Source: Powellomyces hirtus
Taxonomy: Eukaryota; Chytridiomycota; Chytridiomycetes; Spizellomycetales; Powellomycetaceae
NCBI GenBank assembly: GCA_025526995.1
Contig: JAHLKG010000003.1
Location: 744,001 to 808,000 of the forward strand
Direction of reading: 5' to 3'
Length of the DNA: 64,000 nucleotides
This document shows, in pieces, positions 22,046-31,842 of the stretch (within the stretch, counting starts at the first letter, position 1; every line of letters starts with the position of its first letter). The notes below the pieces were generated by a model that saw nothing but the letters and a program-made list of their open reading frames with translations, was not told the DNA's origin and did no database searches. Position numbers and translations under genes: made by a program.

Positions 22046-23302
22046 AAAGGACTTTACATCCAGACACCTACCTACCTACCCACACACCAGTTAATCACCC
22101 ATTTTATTTAGCGCCCGCCACCCTTATTTTGATTTAGTAATCCTTTTTTATATTCCCGATTAATATCATTCCCTCGCCAACCCCGCATTTTGGTCTTTTG
22201 TTTGACTCTTTGCGCCCGTTTGCGCCCGTACAATGACCCTTTGCTTAGGGTTAGGCTTGTGAGCTGAAAAGTTGCTGGACATTTACGGTAGAGCGGAGTT
22301 TTGGACATGAGGCGCAGCATGTCGCGCCGAACGCAGGTAGTGTTGAGATGCAGCCAATCGACAGACTGACAATCCCTCAGTTTCCAGCTATGAGGTAAAG
22401 ATCTCTGAGACACAGAACTCTTCCACGGACGATCACGGTTGGATCACTATCAGTGACTTGTATCTGGCTTGATGGAGGTGATTGGTGTCAAGCCGCCAAG
22501 TACCGATGCTCGTTTGCCTCTCTTCCAGCTCTTTCAAATTGTATTCTTCGCCTCTCTTGGCTGTCGGGGAAGGCGTCTCAACATCTCAACATGACCTCCA
22601 AACACCTTCGCCACCTGCTCCCAAGCGCCAAAGACAAGGGTTACCTGGCCCAAACTTTCAAGGATCGGTTGCAATTTCTTGCAGTGAATAATAGTCACCT
22701 CTACAGCATAAGGCCACGCACGGATGTCTGGTTTGTAACCATTGCCAAGATTCAAGCAAGCCATTACGGGACATTCTTTTTAGCAATTTGGCACCCTCTG
22801 AGACTGTGTACGAAGACTTCATTAAAATATTACATTAACGTCAAACGTTCTATCTCACAACCTCTGAAATGCAACCTGTTCGTAAATTGGAAAACAAACT
22901 TCCAATTTCGCAAACAATTGCTGGACACTGTGACTGTCAACTTACTTCTGATGCTCCTACAGACTTTGGCCCGTAGTCTAGGTAAAAAACCCGAACTGCA
23001 CGGGAGGTCCCTCCCTAGGCTTCAGTTCCGTGGCGCATCACTTCTTTTCTCTGTTACCCCAGATCCCATATGTCCCCATGCCAAACTCCTACAAAGTAGA
23101 CATGAAACAAGTTGCGTAAAAGCAGGAGTATCTTCCGGCAGGTAAACATACGCAAAACCCCAAACCCTTGCTCGGGAGGACAAAGTCCTTTGCCACAAGT
23201 ACGGCGGTATGGTTTGTAACGATGCTATGAGAACGCGACATGAGATGGCTGGCTACGCCGGCTGTGGCGCTCTGTTTGTTCGATTTACCCACGTTCTCCA
23301 AA
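22046..23302. other. Intergenic region with one long doubtful ORF
   Basis: 1.26 kb. The longest open frame is 22453-23145 (+, 230 codons), with no domain, signal peptide or promoter motif that I recognise. A minus-strand frame at 22764-22534 is equally undecided. A telomere-like 11-mer at 22245-22255 is too short to mean much. Confidence 0.35.
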
Positions 23303-24739
23303 ATGGATCCACATAGTACCGATCTATCTAAACTCTGGCCTGATGTTTCGTCATATATACTTAATCGCGACCAGAATATCCGCTCGCTGCCAGTCACAGC
23401 GCCCCTGGCTGCAATATCGGCCGAACTGCCCACCAAGAGCGCGGGTCCCGACGCAGCATTTCAGCTGTTCAAAACCTCCATTGCGCCGCATGTGAATGCA
23501 GCCTGTGGCCCACGGTACTTCGGATTTATCACTGGAGGCGTCACTCCAGCAGCTCATATTGGGGACGTGCTGGCGACGAGTTTCGATCAGAATGTGATGA
23601 CGGCGAGTGAGAGTGCTGGGTCCGCAGCTGCTGACGTTGAAGAGGCCGTCGTGGTGATGTTGAGGGATTTGCTGCACCTGCCTGCCGAATATGAAGGTAT
23701 TATCACTGCGGGAGGAACGTCTTCTAACACACTAGCCCTGGCTGTGGCGCGACAATGGGTCGGGAGAAAGAACGGCGTTGATATTGGCGAAGATGGACTC
23801 CAAGCACTTGGGGGCAAGGCCATCCGAGTGTTTGGCACTATGGCGCACCAAAGCATATCGAAAGCAATGAGCACACTCGGGCTTGGGCGCAAAGTTGTTC
23901 AGGTCCCCCCGTTGCCTGGAACTGTTACCCAAATGGATCCCGAAGCATTAGACAAAGCGCTCTCCCTGGAGACGAATAATGGCGGAACGGCGGGATGCAT
24001 TGTCGTGGTGCAGAGCGGAGAAGTTAACACCAGCAATTGCGACTCACTCGCTCAGATCAGCGCCGTCTGCAAGCGGCACAATGCGTGGTTGCATGTTGAT
24101 GGCGCGGCCAACCTCCTTGCACGAGCGTCTCCTACGCATGCGCAGAGCCTCGAAGGACTGGAGCTGGCGGACAGCATAACGGGGGACTGTCACAAATGGT
24201 TCAATGTGCCATATGACTCTGGATTAATGCTCACGCGCCATCCGGCTGTCCATTCTGCTGCAATCACAGCTACGGCAGCGTACCTTGCCGCCACAACGAC
24301 ACCAGCGTACGCACCAATCAATCTGTCGCTTGACAACTCACGCCGCTTTAGAGCGTTGCCGCTCTGGATGGCATTGCAAGCTTACGGGCGTGAAGGGTTC
24401 GCTGAGATTGTGGATCGAACATGTGATTTTGCAGCGCAGCTCGGCGCATGGATCCGCCAGAGCCAACAATATGAGCTGCTGCAGTCGCCGTGTCTCAACA
24501 CTGTTCTTTTCCGAGTCGTTGAAGTGAATGGTGAGGAGGTTGACCCCGAGATGGCAAAACGTGTATTACAACACGTGAATGCAACACGGAAGGTTTTCTT
24601 CTCTGGGACTGTTTGGCAAGGGAAACCCGCTATTCGCGCGGCCATTGCGAATTGGCGGACGAATGTCGAGGACGATCTGCAGATTGTTGCACAGAGTTTG
24701 ACAGAAGGGTACGCTGCGGCTTTCGTAGATACCAATTGA
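23303..24739 (+). CDS. PLP-dependent group II amino-acid decarboxylase family
   Basis: Single uninterrupted ORF of 478 residues from the ATG at 23303 (an in-frame ATG at 23240 would add 21 residues). It belongs to the aromatic-L-amino-acid/glutamate decarboxylase superfamily. Visible features are GPRYFGFITGGVTPAAHIGD near the N-terminus, ITAGGTSSNTLAL, HQSISKAM, LHVDGAANLL and the PLP-lysine motif DCHKWFNVPYDSG (Lys near 298). The C-terminal small domain ends with NWRTNVEDDLQIV. Substrate specificity is not deducible; several fungal relatives act on tyrosine or other amino acids or have lost decarboxylation. No targeting signal is evident. The absence of introns contrasts with most long conserved genes nearby. 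Confidence 0.88.
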   Translation: MDPHSTDLSKLWPDVSSYILNRDQNIRSLPVTAPLAAISAELPTKSAGPDAAFQLFKTSIAPHVNAACGPRYFGFITGGVTPAAHIGDVLATSFDQNVMTASESAGSAAADVEEAVVVMLRDLLHLPAEYEGIITAGGTSSNTLALAVARQWVGRKNGVDIGEDGLQALGGKAIRVFGTMAHQSISKAMSTLGLGRKVVQVPPLPGTVTQMDPEALDKALSLETNNGGTAGCIVVVQSGEVNTSNCDSLAQISAVCKRHNAWLHVDGAANLLARASPTHAQSLEGLELADSITGDCHKWFNVPYDSGLMLTRHPAVHSAAITATAAYLAATTTPAYAPINLSLDNSRRFRALPLWMALQAYGREGFAEIVDRTCDFAAQLGAWIRQSQQYELLQSPCLNTVLFRVVEVNGEEVDPEMAKRVLQHVNATRKVFFSGTVWQGKPAIRAAIANWRTNVEDDLQIVAQSLTEGYAAAFVDTN

Positions 24740-24888
24740 ATTTCCTGCATGATGCCATGCTTGATGGACGTCAGATGTATGTAGTTGTTGCGACTAGCGA
24801 TTTACTGACGAGTGATTGACTTGATCCATTTAAATTTAATTGAATGCTGTCACGGACGAGAAACAGAGCGCATGGTGTACGTTTTACG

Positions 24889-26016
24889 CTACGAGCTGGC
24901 AGCCTCCCGCTCTTTCTCTTCAGCGGCGCGTCTACTGTGCAACAGCTTGGTGAGAGCTGGATAACGCTTTTCATTGGCAGGATGCCCAAGTTGCTCTGCC
25001 GGCGGTAACAGCGGATCCAGCTTTTCCAGGGAGATGATGATGTCGTCAAGGGCGGAAGCAGTTCGGTCGGCTTGCTTCTTTATTGCTGTCACTGGGATGG
25101 ACTTAATGAGATACACCACCGGAGAATCCGGTGAGCCGCGGGATACTCACAGGCAGACATCTTCTCCCCCTGAACTTTGGCTTCGTAGCACCGGTTTACT
25201 ACCGTGTTGGCGAGCTTGGTACAATACTCTTCCATATTAGACATGCTCATCTCCAGAAGTTTCTGCGGCACAAGCGTGTAAGCATTTGTGTACTTTCAAA
25301 TGACAACAGTCAAACCCGTACCTGATCTCTCGCGATGTCTGATGAACACCGCTCAATATGTGCTCGAGATTTCTCCCACAGCGCGATACCCGGAGCCGGA
25401 TCTATCATATCTGCAAATCATAAAAGGCGGCGTGTCAGCGTCAAGACTCTGCGCGGGACCCGCCCTAATTTGATCTTTCTGATCGTCTTACATGGCATTT
25501 CATCTGCCTTAGGTGTGGAAGGCTGTGATCCAAACATCCCTCCCCATGAAAATCCGGCGGGAGATAAGGACGACTCTAGCAGTGGTTTGAACTGTGCTGT
25601 TCAGAAAAAGGAAGAAGCTGTCAGGGACATGTAAGAAGAAGGAAAGACGAAAGGGGTGTCTTCCACTCGGACACTCCCTCAGCTTTCGGAAACTTATGGC
25701 GAGGAGAAACGTCCTGCCCGCTCCATTCTTCCTTGCGTACCTGCGGTATCCGTCTCAAAGCTTCCATTTCACTGTCGACAGTCCTATCTGGCCTTCCCTT
25801 AGAGACCTGGATAACGCCTGAGTCTCTCGTCGAGAATGCGGACGAGGCTTGGACCGGTCCTTCCTGCTCATGACCATTTTGCGTCGCCGTCAACGGTTGT
25901 GACAGGTCTCCTGCTGCTTCCTCTTCCGTTGAGCTTTTCCGGGAGCTGAAGAATGGAAATGGGTCGGAAGCTGCTGCGGCCAGGGCCGCTGTAATCGAGG
26001 ACGTCGATCGCTTCAT
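24889..26016 (-). CDS. BORC subunit 5 (BORCS5/myrlysin)-like protein
   Basis: Five exons on the minus strand: 26016-25741, 25591-25492, 25410-25322, 25262-25151 and 25085-24889 (257 residues). The first exon is low-complexity. The rest resembles BORCS5: FKPLLESSLSP, then LWEKSRAHIERCSSDIARDQ, then the helical KLLEMSMSNMEEYCTKLANT, and a final helix DDIIISLEKLDPLLPPAEQL. Family members belong to the BORC complex, which links lysosomes or vacuoles to Arl8 and kinesin. Unlike the animal protein it has no N-terminal Gly for myristoylation (it starts MKRSTSS). The match rests on spacing of weak motifs, so another small coiled-coil trafficking subunit (BLOC-1 type) is possible. The exon structure is well supported by phase. 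Confidence 0.6.
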
Positions 26017-26238
26017 TTTGCGTTGCTTTTCCGTCGGTCAATGGTGGTTGGTCTCGTCATTTGTGATCTCCGAACGTGTCGGAGCAAGAGTCGCGTCTGT
26101 TTTGTCACTCCCATTTGACATTGCGACCTTGCAATTTCACTTCAACAACCAGCTTACCGGCCACGTCCATACACCTTGCAGCACTCACACATAAGTCCTC
26201 TCAGCAGCTTGGGGTTTGCCAAACAGGGTTGCCACATT
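26017..26238. promoter_or_regulatory. Divergent promoter, BORCS5-like / PCI protein
   Basis: 222 bp separates the two start codons, which are read in opposite directions. No TATA box was found. Confidence 0.55.
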
Positions 26239-28405
26239 ATGAGCAGCCCGCTTAACACATATCTATCACAAATCTCGCAAGCGATCTATACAGAGAACGG
26301 AGCGACACTTGCAGCGTTGACCAACCCGCAGTTCCCACAAGACTGGCTCGCTCAAGTCCAACCAGAACTCCAGAAGCTGAGTCATCTGCAGGCGAATGGG
26401 CAAGATGACCCGTTTCCGGAACTTGTGGCCCGTGCGGGAATAAACGATCCTTACACCGAGTTTGTGATAGCTTTTTTGAAGTATCTCGATGTGAGGGATC
26501 AACGAGATCTGTATGATAACGCTGGAGCTGTGTTTGCGTAAGTACCTATCCCAGGAGTGCGGGATTTTGGACGAACAGTGGATACTGCTGAGTGCGGATA
26601 TGTGGGATTAGTGGCCAGTCATTCGACGAGGGACGTCGATTCCGACGCCCTTGGATATGTGACGCCGAGCCCGGAGAACAGTGGAGATTGGGATGAACCG
26701 GAAAATCGCACCTTCATAAGTCAGTTGGGAATACAGTCAGATGGTGTGATTCGATTCGCAGAAAGCGCACACTTCATGCGCGTCGAGAAAGAGTGCGGAG
26801 CAGGGCAAGCGATGTACTTGAGCGCTGGTCTGCAGGGTTCTCAGTTCGTAGTTGTAAACTATCTGCCAGTACAGTGGACTCATTCGACCTTCACCCCTAG
26901 CGCGTTTACCAGAAGTTCTTTCCCTTACCGGCAATGGCATGCCCCAATTCTCAAAACGTTATGCGAGGGACTCATTCGTCTCGCGCTTGACCGCGATGCC
27001 TTCTTGTCAAAAAAACTCGGCAACCGCAAAACCACAGCCTTCAATCTCCAGAACAGGTTCTCGGTCCTGATGAGTCACATTCTTGCAGACAAGTAAGAAA
27101 TCAATTCATTTCTCATTACGCCCGTCCCCACCCTATTTCCTAACTACTAGATCTCATTCCTATCATGTTGCAAAGACAGGGTGTCGATGAAAGGAAATCT
27201 GCTGCACTTCTCGTTACCAACATCGCGCTTCGCTTTTATGTCCGCATCGATGAATGGCAGCTGTGCAACAAGTTGCATGGTCAGATCGAAAGAGGCCGGC
27301 TTGACCTCACTCAGTATCCAAAAAGCCAGCGGGTTACATATCACTTTATGATTGGGCGGCTGAAGCTATTCTACCATGCATTCAAAGCGGTATGTCTCCT
27401 CTCTTTCTATAATGCAATGCAAAGTTCTTACGAGTCGAATGTAGGCCGAGAAGCATTTTGCGTTCGCATTACAACACTGTCATAAGGATGCAATCGCAAA
27501 TCGCCAGTATGTTGCCATGCAATTCTTCCCCTTCCGTATTCGAGTTGCCAAATGGAGAACTCATTCCTACAATTGGCATTAATAGGCGCATCTTCCCACT
27601 CATGATCGCAACCCGCCTCGTGCGCGGGATGCTCCCCAGCGACCACCTCCTACAAAAGTATAACCTCACTGCACAATTTGCGCCTCTCATTTACGCGTTC
27701 CGGAAAGGCCACTTTGCTCAATATCACGCCGCGGTCGAAGCGCATGCATCGTATTTCGCAAGTCTCAACGTGCTATACATATTACAGTACCGTACGACGG
27801 CCCTTTTATATCGAAATCTCTTTAGAACTGTGTATGTGCCACCCAATTAACTCTCCCGGGCTGCCTCTGCGATCAATGTTGACTAACCCACAGCTGTCTC
27901 TGTCTGCAGGTACCTCATTTCAGACCAATCTGGTGGAGCCAAACCTTTAGAATACGATGCCCTCCTTCGTGCAGCACGCTTTGTAGGCGCACCCGACATT
28001 GATATGAATGGAATCGAAAGCGTTATCACGCTGCTGATTGCGCATGGGTATCTCAAGGGTTATACCCTCCCAGGACGCGGCAAAGTGTAAGAGATCTTCT
28101 CTCGAGGTACAGCCCATAGTTATGTGTCTGACGCGTTAACCTTCCTTCCTGGGGTGTCAAATACCAGTGTTCTGTCCAAGACGAATCCGTTCCCACATCC
28201 CTACGAAGCCGCACAGGCACGCGCGTCTGGTTCAGCCGCTGCTGCAGCTGTGAAGGCGCGGCCAAAACCTATGCGGCGAACTTCCGCCCTTCCTAGTCCT
28301 GCCGCTAATATGATGTCTTTTGGCAACACTGCTATTGGCCACCATCCAGTCGGCACGCCCCATCATTTCCTACCGGTCGCCCGACGCCCATCGAGACGCA
28401 TATAG
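26239..28405 (+). CDS. PCI-domain protein, PCID2/Thp1 (TREX-2) or CSN12 type
   Basis: Seven exons: 26239-26537, 26901-27092, 27176-27389, 27445-27506, 27586-27831, 27910-28086 and 28168-28405 (475 residues). The start, NTYLSQISQAIYTENGATLA, resembles PCID2. The middle has LALDRD, then LVTNIALRFYVRIDEWQLC, then YPKSQRVTYHFMIGRLKLFY. The winged-helix PCI part has LPSDHLLQKYNL, TALLYRNLF and GYLKGYTLPGRGKVVLSK followed by NPFP. The last ~75 residues are a Ser/Ala/Pro-rich tail. TREX-2 couples transcription to mRNA export; CSN12 is a close paralogue, so the exact orthologue is uncertain. Intron 1 is 363 nt, much longer than any other here, and I placed its acceptor (…CCCCTAG at 26900) by protein similarity. 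Confidence 0.85.
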
Positions 28406-28641
28406 CTTTTCCTGCATCACACATTTGCACCGCCACATTCGGTTCTTTGCGAAGATTGTGTTTGGGCCATGTCCCATAGCTTTTATCTTTCTGTAAATAA
28501 TATTCGAATGAAAGGATAGGAAGTTCCATGTCTAGCTAAATAAAGGAGCGCTCTCACGCGCGTCGGAGTGTGCCTTAGCAGGACCGTTCTTCGCCCCTTT
28601 TACGTTTCCCCCACAAACAAGTTTTCTCCGACATCTACATC

Positions 28642-30035
28642 ATGTCTCTTCTCAAAGTCGTATCGTACCCCAACCGAGGCCGCAGCTTTGTGCTGACACA
28701 AGCCGTTAGTTCCGGCTCTACGGTCCTGCGCACACGCCCATACGTCGCCATTCCAGGTACATCACGACTGAACACGCACGCACCACCCCTCATCTGTTCC
28801 TTAGCGCCATCTGTTGTCCAAAAACTACACTAGATTGCGGATCGAGAACGCAAGTCTGTGCGCGATGCCTTTTATGGAGCGACGGTAGCGAAGATAACCT
28901 CTGTGGGAAGCAAATGAAAGCGCCGTTGGTTATCAGCTGCCAAGAGTGCCAGAAAATACATTACTGCTCAAAGGAGTGTCAGACAGCTGATCTCGAGCAA
29001 TACCACAAGACCGAATGCTCTTTCTTGAAGCACCTGTTTACTGAGAATGCCGTATCATTGTCAGCAGACCCAAACAGTAACGAGGGGAAGATTTCCTCCG
29101 AAGACTCGGACAAGTTATCTCCGTATGAGATGGATTACACGTGGCTTCTCGCGCGAGTTCTCATTAAACGGGCGAGAGAACAGAGACGCGCCATAGAGGT
29201 CGGGATAAACTCGGAATTGGAAGACAAGTCGAACATGGAAGTTGGCGGAACGATCGGAACGAGCTTTGCGGATGTCTGGGCTTTGTGTTCCAATGCGACT
29301 GCTTTTTCACCACGAGCTATCAGGAAGTTCATGCAGATCACCGCCATCTTGGCCGGGTTTACTCGAAATCACATATTCCCGTCGGTCGGGCTTCCGTCCT
29401 CAGCAGAGCAAGATTTCCTCCCACCCGCGTCCCCGGCCGACCAACTACCGCCGGCGAAGCACCTTGTGCAACTCGAAATGTCCATTCTTGCTCTTATATG
29501 CAAAGAAGAATGCAATTCGTTCGGACTTTACACTTTCTCCTATCTGGGTAACAAGGAGCCTCGACAGGGTTATGGGCTCGCTCTCTATCCCGAGGCTGTG
29601 TTTTTTAATCACTCATGTGTGCCCAACGTGGGTCATGTCACGCGCGCCATTCCGGACCCCCGACGCTCGGAAGAAGCGGCTGGAGCGGAGCTTGTATTCT
29701 ATGCAACAAGAGATCTGAAAGAGGGAGATGAGGCAGTGATCTCGTATGTTGCATTAGACGACAACCGAGCCAAGAGTGCGCGGCAAAAGGATCTGGAGAA
29801 GACATTCTTCTTCAACTGTGACTGCATACGTTGCGTCGCGGAACAACAAGGCGACAAGCAACCTGAGCTGACCAAGGACCTGGATCGGTTGATGTGCCGG
29901 AAAGATGGATGCTGTGGCTGGTTCGTACCATCACAATTATCTCGACGCGGCGACGACGCTCGGAATGACAGTGGAACGGACTTGGACTCTTCGAAACGCT
30001 GGTGCTGTGAAGCATGTGGTAGACGAAGAGAATAA
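28642..30035 (+). CDS. SET and MYND domain protein (SMYD/Set5-6 type)
   Basis: Two exons, 28642-28756 and 28834-30035 (438 residues). The split SET domain starts with SYPNRGRSFVLTQAVSSG. A MYND zinc finger interrupts it, with the Cys series VCARCLLWSDGSEDNLC, then CQECQKIHYCSKECQ and YHKTEC. The catalytic SET core is FFNHSCVPNVGHV, followed by LKEGDEAVISY. The post-SET region FFFNCDCIRCVAE is intact. The C-terminus has two further Cys clusters (CRKDGCCGWF and WCCEACG). Family members methylate histone or non-histone lysines. All SAM-binding and zinc-binding residues that I can identify are present. Substrate is unknown. Confidence 0.9.
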
Positions 30036-30239
30036 TACATGTAGATCTTCAAATAATCAACATTATGTCTGATAATGGGGTGTCAACCTTTTTTGTGATT
30101 TTCTGATTTTCTGAGGCACTACAACCCTAATTTACATTGTGCCTATCAAGAGTAATTTACAAAAACCGCTTGCTTGGTAAAACGAGCGCTATATACACAT
30201 ATGCATCAGCATACAATCGCAAGTTCAACTCCGAGATCC

Positions 30240-30831
30240 CTAATTTTCAGGAGCTTTAACCGCGCTCATGTCCTTGCCAGCGCCCCCACCAGCGTTCCTG
30301 CCGCCCTTGCCCTTCTTCTTGGGAGGTTCCCACTTTTCTCCATTCACAGCCGCACGAAGGAAGGTGAGAGTTGCAAAGATGAGACACAGGCCGCCAGTGA
30401 TTGTCGGCGCTTGGAGAATTGTTGGAAAGATGGCTGCGGCATGGCCTACTGCTCGAATCCACATGTTGGACGATACGGGGCCTAGCATTGTGAACGGCAC
30501 AATTGGCCAGTTCCACGCCATAAGCAGAAGACCGACGATACTGTTTGTGGAAAACTAAAATTTAGCTTATCGAGTCTCGTTACACTCAAAAATGCTCTAC
30601 ATAGCAAGACTTACACATTGATAACTGCAAAGCCCACGTTCGGGTAAAACATGGCAATCACTCCTCCGGTGAGAATGACTAGTAAGGCGAGTAGTAAAGA
30701 AATTGGTTAGCAACATTGTCTAGCTTCTGCAGTGGCCAAACACTCCAAGAAATGGATGATCACATACAGAATCCGGAACCGATGCCCTGATAGCGCGCCC
30801 AGGGATACCAGTCGAATTTTCCCAGAGACAT
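30240..30831 (-). CDS. p22phox-like NADPH oxidase subunit (NoxD type)
   Basis: Three exons on the minus strand: 30831-30768, 30678-30617 and 30554-30240 (146 residues). The order of features follows cytochrome b-245 light chain. The N-terminus (MSLGKFDWYPWARYQGIGSG) leads into hydrophobic segments ILTGGVIAMFYPNVGFAV and TNSIVGLLLMAWNWPIVPFT. Then come NMWIRAVGHAAAIFPTILQ, TITGGLCLIFATLTFLRAAV and the short signature NGEKWEPPKK. The tail is Lys/Gly-rich and lacks the long proline-rich part of the animal protein. The family stabilises NOX enzymes in membranes. The intron 2 donor GTGTAA is less canonical and was chosen to keep the frame. No NOX catalytic subunit lies in the window. Confidence 0.75.
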
Positions 30832-31842
30832 TGTGAGCGAGTGTGGGCAACAAGGGAAATGTGAGGACGGGAAGCACTGGTCTGCAGATGTTCGAATGTT
30901 CTGCAATGGACCAAGGTTTCGTATTGGAAATTGCTGCGAGTTTGGAGACGACAATAACAAGAAGAACAACAGGTCTAGGGTGCCGCACGTTTCCCCGCGT
31001 TTCAAGTCTGATGTCTGGTTTGATTACGACATTCATTGGTGGTGCTGACTCAGCAATGCATTCTTGTGCCGCAAGGGAAGACAAGCGGGCAAGGTGTGAC
31101 AGATTTTTGTGTAGAAACAGAACACTGATGTTTCTGAGCAGAAAATTCAACATGAAGCAGCGCTGCCACCTGCGGCGTGTACCCATAGAGCTGTCGACCA
31201 CCTCCCAGGGTCCTTTGTTTATTATCCTTGTGTCTCCCAGGATGATCTGACGACCAACCCAATGACACTGTTTCCTCCAACGAGTTATTAACTTTTGTGC
31301 GTCATCGAATTATCTACCAAATCACATTGTTTTTTGACTGGAATGACAATAGACGCTGTTTCTTCAACGAACAAGAAACGTATCGGGTGACAACAACCGC
31401 TGCCTTTGCCTTATGACTTGTCCATTTTTGCCAATGACCCACGGGTCACAGGGCTTCACAAGCGTCTATTCCACTTTGCTCACCAAAGCAAACGGTTTAA
31501 CATGCAATAGCCTAATGTCACACGGTAATAAGAGTAATCCTATTGCAATATGACACGGAGGGATGCGACCAAAGCGTTTCACACCAGTTTGAGGTGTGGC
31601 TGGGCATGTGGCTGGGGATGAAACGCGCTTCGGCCGTCACTCCACTCCACTCCATAGAAGTAATTTCACACCCAATAACCTGTGGGTTTGTTCGGAGCGC
31701 TTTTCCCGCTGCACGACTGACTAGGAAGGTTCGTAGGTCCCCTGCGTCTTCTCGAGTCCTTGTGCATATAATCCGACCGGGGTACCTTTTCCCCGTCCCG
31801 ATCCAGCAAAACCGCCCGAACAAGTCCAACCTCTCCATAACC
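30832..31842. other. Divergent intergenic region, nothing else supported
   Basis: About 1 kb lies between the p22phox-like start (-) and the large secreted repeat protein (+). Open frames reach about 165 codons on the minus strand (31201-30707) but overlap the p22phox exons and show no motifs. Confidence 0.4.

Noticed and set aside
22245..22255. Telomere-like ttagggttagg
   Set aside because: It has fewer than two repeat units and lies in an internal, unremarkable intergenic region, so chance is the better explanation.
22453..23145. 230-codon plus-strand ORF
   Set aside because: It has no domain, signal peptide or promoter, and no homologous pattern I know. I left it as part of an intergenic entry rather than calling a gene.
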